This document shows, piece after piece, positions 1 to 6,366 of a stretch of DNA of 29,539 nucleotides. The position numbers were made by a program, and so were the translations under genes. The notes below the pieces were generated by a model, which saw only the letters and a list, made by a program, of their open reading frames with translations, had not been told where the DNA came from and made no database searches. The first letter of the stretch is position 1. Each line of letters begins with the position of its first letter. The DNA is from a virus, in the IMG/VR virus record IMGVR_UViG_3300035183_000421, positions 1 to 29,539 of that record; one strand, written 5' to 3'.

Positions 1-1
1 A

Positions 2-694
2 AATAAGCCGCGGGCGCGCATTGACGTTTTTAACGACATAAATAGCGAAGCCGTTAATTTTTTTCGCGTGTTGCGCGATAGGGAAAAAATGGAGCGGTTG
101 CGCGCGTTGGCGCAGTTGCACGGGCAAGGGTGCGAAAACACGGACGACGTTATGCGCGCGTGGCGGTTTTTCTACGCGATAAAAATGGCGTTCGGTGGCA
201 AACAAGGCAACGGGGTCTGGCACAGCGGTTTACGTAAAAAAAGCCTAGTGCATGCGTATTTGGGCGTTATTGAACAGTTGCCCGAAATTTATGACCGATT
301 AATTACTGTGTGTTTTGAACATGACACCTGGCAAAAAATTATGGAACGGTACGACATGCCAACCACGTTTTTTTACGTTGACCCAGACTATTTTTTGCGT
401 GAACGCAAAGCCCAAAGCGATTTATATGCGGACGGTGTGCAAGCCGACCACTATGTTGAATTAGTGCGGCGGCTGTTATGCATAAATGGCATGGCAATAG
501 TCGTCTGCCATTACGGCGATGCTTATATGCCGTTACTAAACGCGGGCTGGGTGCGGCGTGATTTTCCAGTATATTGCAGTCGTTTTTGTCGGGGGCATGA
601 AGGCGCACACACGGGAAGACAAGAAACGCACACGGCGACGGTTCTCATTTGCCCGCGCACGGTGCACGCGTTGGGCGCGCGGTTATTTTGTTAG
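2..694 (+). CDS. D12-class DNA adenine methylase paralogue, 5' end outside window
   Basis: The frame is open from the first bases of the window, so the N-terminus with its SAM-binding motif is missing. The residues read from position 2 (NKPRARIDVFNDINSEAVNFF) align with TKPRSHIEVYNDVNPDLVNFF in the next gene, and the WRFFY and CPRTVHALG blocks are also shared, so the two genes are a tandem duplication. The family transfers methyl groups from SAM to adenine N6. The catalytic DPPY of the family reads DPDY here (FFYVDPDY, about 370-393), and roughly ten residues near the C-terminus are missing relative to the neighbour. The substitution suggests an inactive or altered copy. That is inference; the family assignment is by resemblance to the intact neighbour. 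Confidence 0.75.
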   Translation, partial: NKPRARIDVFNDINSEAVNFFRVLRDREKMERLRALAQLHGQGCENTDDVMRAWRFFYAIKMAFGGKQGNGVWHSGLRKKSLVHAYLGVIEQLPEIYDRLITVCFEHDTWQKIMERYDMPTTFFYVDPDYFLRERKAQSDLYADGVQADHYVELVRRLLCINGMAIVVCHYGDAYMPLLNAGWVRRDFPVYCSRFCRGHEGAHTGRQETHTATVLICPRTVHALGARLFC

Positions 695-707
695 AGTGGT
701 GGCACGC

Positions 708-1592
708 ATGGAAAAGGTTAAAAATCCTTTGAAATGGGTCGGTGGTAAGTATAGGCTGACCAAGTGGCTGCTGGCGTTCATGCCGCCCCATCAGGTTTAT
801 GTTGAAGTGTTCGGCGGGGCGGCGCATTTGCTTTTTACCAAGCCGCGGTCGCACATAGAAGTCTACAACGACGTTAACCCTGATTTGGTTAATTTTTTCC
901 GTGTTATGCAAGACGGGGAAAAGGCGCGCGCGCTGATGCTACGGCTAGCGTTGACGGCGGTAAGCCGCGAAGAATACGACGCAATGTTGGCCGCCAATAT
1001 GCACGGCGCAGACGACGTTACGCGCGCATGGCGGTTTTTCTATTTGTTGCGGCTCGCGTTCGGTGCACATTACGGGTCGACTTTTGGCTACGATGTAACA
1101 GGAAGCGCGACGGTGGTGAATTCATACCTTGCGGCAGTTGAAGCAATTGCGTGGGCGTCCAAACGGTTGCACGGCGTGGTAATAGAAAACAAAGACTGGG
1201 CGGAAGTCATAGAACAATACGACTCACCTAGCACGTTTTTTTACTTGGACCCCCCATACCTACCAGAAACAAGGCGCATTGCCAACGTTTACGAGTACGA
1301 GTTGGGTAGGCGCGAACACATTAGACTAGTCGAGCGGTTTCGCAATATTAAGGGCATGGCAATGTTGTCGTGCTATTTCGGGGACGTATACATGCCTTTA
1401 ATTGAGGCGGGGTGGCAGCGGTACGACAAGGCAACGAAGTGCTCAGTGGTCGGGGCAATACGCGGGACTACGTTCAAGGGGCGGGGTGGTCGGTCGCAAG
1501 AGAGCGCGTTGCGAACGGAGACGCGGCTAGTATGCCCGCGAACCGTTAGCGCATTGGGTACGTTACTGTTGCATGGTGCGGCGGACGCCTAG
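708..1592 (+). CDS. D12-class DNA adenine methyltransferase (Dam-like)
   Basis: This 294-residue protein begins MEKVKNPLKWVGGKYRLTKWL, the typical D12-class opening, followed by the SAM-binding block EVFGGAAHLLF at about residues 31-41 and the catalytic DPPY in FFYLDPPYLPE at about residue 180. The frame extends upstream to 558, but that stretch overlaps the previous gene and the family N-terminus begins at the ATG at 708, 13 bases after the previous stop. The family usually methylates adenine in short palindromes such as GATC. The specificity here cannot be read from sequence. The likely role is protecting phage DNA from restriction, which fits the marked scarcity of GATC in this window. Length is normal for the family. 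Confidence 0.88.
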   Translation: MEKVKNPLKWVGGKYRLTKWLLAFMPPHQVYVEVFGGAAHLLFTKPRSHIEVYNDVNPDLVNFFRVMQDGEKARALMLRLALTAVSREEYDAMLAANMHGADDVTRAWRFFYLLRLAFGAHYGSTFGYDVTGSATVVNSYLAAVEAIAWASKRLHGVVIENKDWAEVIEQYDSPSTFFYLDPPYLPETRRIANVYEYELGRREHIRLVERFRNIKGMAMLSCYFGDVYMPLIEAGWQRYDKATKCSVVGAIRGTTFKGRGGRSQESALRTETRLVCPRTVSALGTLLLHGAADA

Positions 1593-1628
1593 TAAAAGGC
1601 CGTGCGCGGCGGCATTTATTTATGCGGG

Positions 1629-1819
1629 TTGCGCGATGTTGCACTCGCGTGCAATCGTGTGCGTGACTACGCGCACACATGCACATGCGTGAAACCCTAT
1701 ATTTTACTAGGGTTTTCGCGTGCAAAAAATTTTGCTTGACTTTGGGGCGTGGTTTATGGTATGCTTTGGGTAGAAGGTTGGGCATGGGGCCCAACCAAGG
1801 GAAAACAAGGGATAACGGT
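1629..1819 (+). promoter_or_regulatory. Leader 1: stacked inverted repeats, promoter and 5'-UTR hairpin
   Basis: In order the region shows a TTGCAC/GTGCAA dyad, the inverted repeat at 1692-1715, a GCAAAA-AA-TTTTGC dyad (about 1722-1735), a promoter with TTGACT at 1736-1741 and TATGCT at 1760-1765 (18-bp spacer), and an 8-bp hairpin GGTTGGGC/GCCCAACC at 1776-1796 close to the expected transcript 5' end. The same elements in the same order recur at 28741-28920. The segment 1798-1812, just after the hairpin, is perfectly complementary to the loop of the candidate small RNA near 27.7 kb. Confidence 0.8.
1692..1715. repeat. 24-bp inverted repeat, copy 1 of 4
   Basis: Arms AAACCCTA and TAGGGTTT flank the 8-base centre TATTTTAC. 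The core recurs with an identical centre at 28711-28730, 28793-28816 and 29300-29319, each time preceded by a GCGTGA- or GCGCGA-like string and followed by TTTTC or TTTC. It could be an operator for a phage regulator or a short RNA hairpin. Here it lies about 20 bp upstream of a -35 box, which favours an operator. Confidence 0.8.
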
Positions 1820-2911
1820 ATGAACAGCAACATACACGAAACCACCAAACGAGAGGGTGCTCCTATGGTTACAGTAGTAGCAACAGACGAACTACGCGAA
1901 CGGGTGCGCGCGGCGGTTGCCGCGACGCTGACGGGCAACGCGTTCCCATATGCGCGGCTGGTAGTGGACGGCAACGGCATGCGCGTAACGTCGCACCTTG
2001 GCCACCTGCGTTATAGCGGGACGGTGACGGTCATTGCGCGCGACGGCGCGGAGGGTGACGCTGCGGCGTTAGTTAGCGGGTCGGCGTTGGCAGAGTACCT
2101 TGAAACCGTTACGCGCGCGGGCGTGCGCATAGCGTGGTACAACGACCGCATTGTATTGACCGACGGCGACGGGGTGTTTTCCATAAGCAAGGCGGCGGGC
2201 GGAAGGGAAAGCGATGTCGCGGTAAACGCGGACGCGGTCGAAGTGCGCGGTATGCCGTGGGACATCGCCGACGGGCTAGAAGCGGACGCGGTCGTACGCC
2301 TGAGCGTACTTTACGGGGAAGTCACGGTCGCCGCATACGACGGCACAAAATACTGTGCTGGCCGCGTGGCAATATGCGGCGGGTTCGAGGACCTAAAGGC
2401 ATACGCATACATTAAGGCCGAAGCCGCGCAATTCATGGCCAAGTATTTCGATGCGGAACGGCCGCAATGCGTACGGGTCGGGGAGGAATACGTAGAGGTC
2501 ACGGACGGCGAACGCACGGCATTAATACCAAATGACCACAAAGACATTTTCCCCATAGTGATGTCGGTAGACACACATTTAACCGTAGACCACCGTAGCA
2601 TGATAAAGGCGGCGCAACGGGCGCGTGCGGCGTACGGGCACGTTCCGAACGGGCGCGCGTGGATTAGGGTCGACAAGTCGGGCGTACGGGTCGGCTCGGA
2701 CTGGTTTATAACGGCCGACCACGAGGTCGCCGTGTTGCATGTAGGCGAAGGTGTAGGACCAGCAACGTATACGGTCGACGCGGATACCTTGCTTTGGGCG
2801 CTGCGCGTGGTAGACGACGAAGACGGCAGCGGTATAGGTATCGCGGCGAAATTCGGGCGCCTTGACATTGTAGGCGCCACGAGGTTCGCCATAATACCCG
2901 AGACAATCTAG
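1820..2911 (+). CDS. DNA polymerase III beta subunit-like sliding clamp
   Basis: The protein aligns by eye along its length with bacterial DnaN. ALVSGSALAEYLETV with FSISKA resembles the domain 1 core, VAAYDGTKYCAGRVAI resembles ATDGHRLAVCSMPI, IPNDHKDIFPIVM resembles the GRFPDYRRVLP segment, and the C-terminus RFAIIPETI resembles AYVVMPMRL. A clamp encircles DNA and tethers polymerase. From ATG 1820 it has 363 residues, near the family length. This start matches leader 2, where the duplicated leader also ends in ATGAACA, and it has AAGGG 8 nt upstream. An internal ATG at 1865 with GAGAGG 8-9 nt upstream is a credible alternative giving 348 residues. Residues I expect at the polymerase-binding pocket could not be verified by eye. 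No polymerase gene is in the window. Confidence 0.72.
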   Translation: MNSNIHETTKREGAPMVTVVATDELRERVRAAVAATLTGNAFPYARLVVDGNGMRVTSHLGHLRYSGTVTVIARDGAEGDAAALVSGSALAEYLETVTRAGVRIAWYNDRIVLTDGDGVFSISKAAGGRESDVAVNADAVEVRGMPWDIADGLEADAVVRLSVLYGEVTVAAYDGTKYCAGRVAICGGFEDLKAYAYIKAEAAQFMAKYFDAERPQCVRVGEEYVEVTDGERTALIPNDHKDIFPIVMSVDTHLTVDHRSMIKAAQRARAAYGHVPNGRAWIRVDKSGVRVGSDWFITADHEVAVLHVGEGVGPATYTVDADTLLWALRVVDDEDGSGIGIAAKFGRLDIVGATRFAIIPETI

Positions 2912-2998
2912 GCGGCACGGGCATAAGTAGGGCGCGGCGCGGGTGCGCGGTCGTGATAAGTATCGCGGCGGCGTGCCCGCGTTCTATTTTCCACGGCG

Positions 2999-3027
2999 TT
3001 ATGTGCGCGGCGCGGGTTGTGTATAAT
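2999..3027 (+). promoter_or_regulatory. Putative promoter for the HTH-terminase operon
   Basis: A perfect TATAAT lies at 3022-3027, about 45 bp before the HTH gene. The -35 region at the right distance (TTATGT) is poor, so an activator or a weak promoter is likely. The 9-mer TGTGTATAA at 3018-3026 overlaps the -10 and matches the DnaA-box consensus on the minus strand. This single match may be chance. The rest of 2912-3072 shows no gene. Confidence 0.45.
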
Positions 3028-3072
3028 GCGCGTACGGTGTAAAGGCTATAAAAACGAACGGGGAACAGCGAA

Positions 3073-3438
3073 ATGAAAGCCACACAGCGCAAAAAATTAA
3101 AGCCCGTGCATGTACCTAGCGCAAAAAAAATCGAGGAAATAATGGCGGTCATACGGCTATGCGAAGGGTGGACTGCGGACGACATTGCACGAACGGCGGG
3201 CGTAAGCGTTGATGCGGTGTATTCTTGGATGGCGGGGCGGCGTAGGCCGCGGCCAATAACATGGGCGCGGGTCGTGTGCGCGTTGCGGCCACGGGGCTGG
3301 TTCGACGCGGAGGGGCGATTCGTGCCGCGGGCGGTCGGGGCGGAGCACGTAGTAGCGTGGCGGTTGTTGGGCGACAGGCGTGGCACATTGCCGCGGGCAA
3401 CGGAGCGGGTACTACAGCGGCGCGAACGGAAGCGGTAG
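3073..3438 (+). CDS. Small HTH DNA-binding protein
   Basis: This 121-residue basic protein contains a clear helix-turn-helix, WTADDIARTAGVSVDAVYSWMAGRRRP, at about residues 34-60. The form resembles Cro/C1-type or transposase-like HTHs. It sits three bases upstream of the terminase small-subunit candidate and is probably cotranscribed with it. It could be a regulator of the late operon or a DNA-recognition partner in packaging. The rest of the chain (R- and W-rich) is not recognised. The ATG follows GGGGAACAGCGAA, a weak ribosome-binding site. Confidence 0.6.
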   Translation: MKATQRKKLKPVHVPSAKKIEEIMAVIRLCEGWTADDIARTAGVSVDAVYSWMAGRRRPRPITWARVVCALRPRGWFDAEGRFVPRAVGAEHVVAWRLLGDRRGTLPRATERVLQRRERKR

Positions 3439-3441
3439 GCC

Positions 3442-4053
3442 ATGGGGTCAAAGCGGCGCGACAAGGCCGAAGAACGACGGCGGCGGTTGGAACTGGTGGA
3501 GACCTTGTGCCTTGAAGGCAAAGGGCCCAAGGAAATAACGGAAATCCTAACAAAAGAGTACCACATAGCAACAACGGAGCGGACGGTTAAAGGCGATTGC
3601 GCGGAAGTGCGCAAGGCATGGGCGGCGTGGATGGTGACGGGCGCGGCGGAAGCGCGGGCGGAATTGGTGCGCAAGTGGTTGCGGGCGTTCGATGAGGCAT
3701 GGGATAGTTTTTTGCAAAGCAAGAAGAACATTAAGGTGCGGCGCGGCAGCGCGGTGAACACGGACAAGGCGGGCAATAGTACGGTGCGCAAATGGCAAAC
3801 GGAGGAGCATGAGTTCGGGGACGTGCGTTATTTTTTGGCCATGAACATCGCGGCGCAAAACGTGGCGCGATTCATTGGTATGGCGGGGGCCATAGAAGCC
3901 GACGGGGATGCCGTGACTACGGAGGACTTTTTAAAGGCGGCGGCCAGTCCCGAAGACTACAGGGCTATGGTGCGGTGGGTGAAGGAAAAACTAATCGAAT
4001 ATGCGAAAGGCGACAATGGTGCAAGCAACGCGCGCGGGGGGGCTACGGTTTAG
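3442..4053 (+). CDS. Terminase small subunit (putative)
   Basis: The gene lies directly upstream of and overlaps the large terminase by about 50 bp, the usual terminase arrangement. The N-terminus is rich in charged residues and contains an HTH-like segment, CLEGKGPKEITEILTKEYHIATTERTV (about residues 23-49), suited to recognising the packaging site. The middle is helical, and the C-terminal helix (ASPEDYRAMVRWVKEKLIEYAK) could contact the large subunit. At 203 residues it is a normal size. The assignment rests on position, size and HTH, since small terminases share little sequence. Confidence 0.7.
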   Translation: MGSKRRDKAEERRRRLELVETLCLEGKGPKEITEILTKEYHIATTERTVKGDCAEVRKAWAAWMVTGAAEARAELVRKWLRAFDEAWDSFLQSKKNIKVRRGSAVNTDKAGNSTVRKWQTEEHEFGDVRYFLAMNIAAQNVARFIGMAGAIEADGDAVTTEDFLKAAASPEDYRAMVRWVKEKLIEYAKGDNGASNARGGATV

Positions 4054-5416
4054 TCCCGACTTTGCCATATGGCAGGCCGTGTTTAGTGAGCGGCCCGTGG
4101 ACTTTTGCGAGATGTGCTTGGGCATACGGCTAACACGGTACCAGGCCGAAATAGCGGAGGCCATCGTGCGGCATAAGTACGTGGCGGTGCGCAGCGCGAA
4201 CGCGGTCGGCAAAACATTTTTAGCGGCGGCGTTAGCGGTGTGGTACATTGCGACGCATACACCTGCCTATGTAGTTACCACGTCGGCCAGTTGGGTGAGC
4301 CAGCGGAAGCAATTGCTGCCCGAAGTTGCGCGCATTAAGGCGGGGGCGACAAGTGCGGCGTTGCGCGACTTGGGCAAGGTGCTAGCGACGGAGTGGCAAA
4401 TAGCGCCGCATTATGGGCTGTTTGCGCTGAGCCCAGTGGACCCCGAAGTCTTTGCGGGGTATAGGCCGCCAGCGGGTGCGGGCACGTTTGTCATAGTAGA
4501 CGAGGCCAGTTCATTGTCGGACGAAATTTATAACGCCATTTTGGGCGTGGTAACGTCGGCGGAGAGCCGCGTGCTATTGCTCGGCAACCCGTTGCGCGCA
4601 GACGGGCCATTTTATAGGGCGTTTAAGTCGCCAAATTGGCGTTGTTTCAAGGTGTCGGCATACGACAGCCCGAACGTGACGGGGGAAGCGGAAGGGGTGC
4701 CTGGCTTGGCCACGGCGGAATGGATAGAAGAACGGCGGGCCGAATGGGGCGAAGCCAGTCCCATGTTTAAGGCGCGGGTGTTGGGGGAGTTCCCCGAAGA
4801 CACGGGGCAGGTCTTGTTCCCATTGTCATTGTTGGCGGAAGCGGTCGGGCGGTGGGAAAACCGTGGCGGGGCGGGCGAAGGGGACACGGGCGAAATGGTG
4901 CGGGTAGGGGTTGACGTGGCGCGGTTCGGTGAGGACTATAGCGTGATCCAAGGGGTGAAGGGGCGGGTGGCGTTCGAACCCGAGCGGGTGCACGGCGCGG
5001 ACTTAATGGACCTAACGGGGCGGGTTGTGGAATTTGTGCGGCGGCACGGGGCGGCAATCGTAAACGTGGACGAGATAGGGCTAGGCGCGGGGGTGTTGGA
5101 CAGGCTGCGCGAGGTCGGCGTGAACGCGGTCGGGGTGAATTTTGGCGCAAAAGCACGGGACGCGGACGCGTTCGCAAACGTACGGGCGGAGGCCTACCAT
5201 GCACTAGCGGAATGGATGCGGGACGGCGGCGCAATACCAAACGACCCACGGCTACAGGCGGGGCTTGCCGCGGTAGAGTACAAGTACAACAGCGCTGGCA
5301 AGTTAGTACTTAAAGACAAGGAACACATAAAGGCAAAACTAGGGTATAGTCCAGACGAAGCGGACGCCTTAGCGCTGGCGGTTTATAAGCCGTTTACGGA
5401 GTTGCGGCTGATTTAG
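4001..5416 (+). CDS. terL: Terminase large subunit (ATPase and nuclease)
   Basis: This 471-residue packaging motor protein has both required domains. The ATPase shows Walker A SANAVGKT (residues 65-72), Walker B FVIVDEAS (163-170) and the coupling motif LLLGNP (192-197). The RNase H-like nuclease shows VGVDVARFGEDYSVI with Asp305, VNVDEIGLG with Asp357, and DEADALALA near the C-terminus. It pumps DNA into the prohead and cuts concatemers. The start overlaps the small-subunit gene, and a second Met six residues in is also possible. No frameshift or missing catalytic residue was seen. Unusually, the next gene is not the portal but a tail-tip module behind a dispersed repeat. Confidence 0.95.
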   Translation: MRKATMVQATRAGGLRFSPDFAIWQAVFSERPVDFCEMCLGIRLTRYQAEIAEAIVRHKYVAVRSANAVGKTFLAAALAVWYIATHTPAYVVTTSASWVSQRKQLLPEVARIKAGATSAALRDLGKVLATEWQIAPHYGLFALSPVDPEVFAGYRPPAGAGTFVIVDEASSLSDEIYNAILGVVTSAESRVLLLGNPLRADGPFYRAFKSPNWRCFKVSAYDSPNVTGEAEGVPGLATAEWIEERRAEWGEASPMFKARVLGEFPEDTGQVLFPLSLLAEAVGRWENRGGAGEGDTGEMVRVGVDVARFGEDYSVIQGVKGRVAFEPERVHGADLMDLTGRVVEFVRRHGAAIVNVDEIGLGAGVLDRLREVGVNAVGVNFGAKARDADAFANVRAEAYHALAEWMRDGGAIPNDPRLQAGLAAVEYKYNSAGKLVLKDKEHIKAKLGYSPDEADALALAVYKPFTELRLI

Positions 5417-5469
5417 CGCGCACGGCACGGGCGTGCACATGGCGGCAAAGCCGAAAACAGCGCGGCGAC

Positions 5470-5568
5470 GGGCGCAAATTTGGCGCGTGTGTTATATCGG
5501 GGCGGGTGGCTATCGCGGCTCCTAGGGCATTCTAGGCGGCCGTTTTTATGGGGTGAATTTAAGAAAAT
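5470..5568. repeat. 97-bp dispersed element, copy A
   Basis: Copy A is an approximately 97-bp element shared with 21017-21114 and 28315-28411, all in the same orientation. The most conserved part is GCGGCTCCTAGG, then CATTCTAG, with a CCTAG/CTAGG dyad, preceded by TTATATCGGG and followed by a T-run and GGGG. Here it lies in the 172-bp gap between the large terminase and the P60 gene. This copy carries CTATCGCGG where the others have CGATCGCGG. Function unknown. Confidence 0.85.
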
Positions 5569-5588
5569 CGACATAGAAGGCCAAAACA

Positions 5589-5891
5589 ATGGAAAAGGGC
5601 GCGGGACAAGGCAGTGGCGGGCGGTATGAATGCACGGCGTTCGTGCTTGACATGTTGCGCGAAATTGGCGGCGGTCGGGCGGTGGTCGGGTTCGAACGGG
5701 TAACGGACGGGCAAATGCGGGCGGGTGACGTGGTGTTATTTGTGCGCGGTGCCGAAGCACACGTCGGTATATTGAACGAAACGGGGCAAGTGCTCCATAG
5801 TATAGGCGGGCGTGTGACGGTGAGCGCGGTCGCGGCGTTTGCCGCGGACAAAATAGAGGTATGGCGTGCGCGATTTAGCGGCGGAAATTAA
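5589..5891 (+). CDS. NlpC/P60-family peptidase, tail-associated
   Basis: The protein shows the Cys block RYECTAFVLDMLREIG with Cys15 and the His block GDVVLFVRGAEAHVGILN with His58, the hallmarks of NlpC/P60 cysteine peptidases, and a further His at 70 could complete the active site. At 100 residues it is shorter than the usual 130-150. Such proteins sit at siphovirus tail tips and cleave peptide stems of peptidoglycan during DNA entry. A ribosome-binding site AGAAGG lies 8 nt before the ATG. The neighbouring DUF1833-like and J-like genes follow the common tail-tip order. Confidence 0.82.
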   Translation: MEKGAGQGSGGRYECTAFVLDMLREIGGGRAVVGFERVTDGQMRAGDVVLFVRGAEAHVGILNETGQVLHSIGGRVTVSAVAAFAADKIEVWRARFSGGN

Positions 5892-6363
5892 AAGGCGTAT
5901 TATAGCGCCGTCGTCGGACCTAATTTTAATCCCGCTGGCGCGGTTCTTTGCGGACCCAAGCCAAGACGTGGGGGACATGACACGGCTGGCGTCGTTGGGC
6001 TACGGCGAAACGGTGACAAGTCGCGGGCACGAATATGTCGGGGTGCCGTTTATTGTTGACTTGCCAGCGGAAGGGGAAAAAAGCGACCAACGCGGCACTA
6101 TGGAAATAGACAACACGCTGGGCGTAATGGCCGAAGCGGCGGCCACGTTAACGTCGCGCATATTTTGCGACGTTGAGTTCATAACGGACGCGGACACGGA
6201 CAAGGTCATAGCGGGCCCGTGGCGGTTCATTGTGACGGGCGTAGAAATCACGGCGGGGCGCATACGGTTAGAGTTTGCCTACCCAACACTGTCGACGGAA
6301 ATGTTCCCGTCGGTGCGGTTCTTGCCCCATGATTTTCCTGGGCTGTTCGTGGCGGTTGATTGA
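5866..6363 (+). CDS. DUF1833-like phage tail protein
   Basis: The 165-residue protein has GYGETVTSRGHEYVGVPFIVDLPAEGE, then MEIDNTLGVMAEA, and ends RFLPHDFPGLF. The block order and the terminal FPGLF are typical of DUF1833 proteins encoded just before the J-like hub. They are thought to be tail-tip components, by position. The GTG start overlaps the P60 gene by 26 bp in another frame, which suggests translational coupling. A GAGG lies about 6-9 nt upstream of that GTG. Confidence 0.72.
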   Translation: MRDLAAEIKRRIIAPSSDLILIPLARFFADPSQDVGDMTRLASLGYGETVTSRGHEYVGVPFIVDLPAEGEKSDQRGTMEIDNTLGVMAEAAATLTSRIFCDVEFITDADTDKVIAGPWRFIVTGVEITAGRIRLEFAYPTLSTEMFPSVRFLPHDFPGLFVAVD

Positions 6364-6366
6364 AAT

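Noticed and set aside
558-707. N-terminal extension of the second methylase
   Set aside because: It overlaps the first methylase gene in another frame, and the family N-terminus starts exactly at ATG 708.
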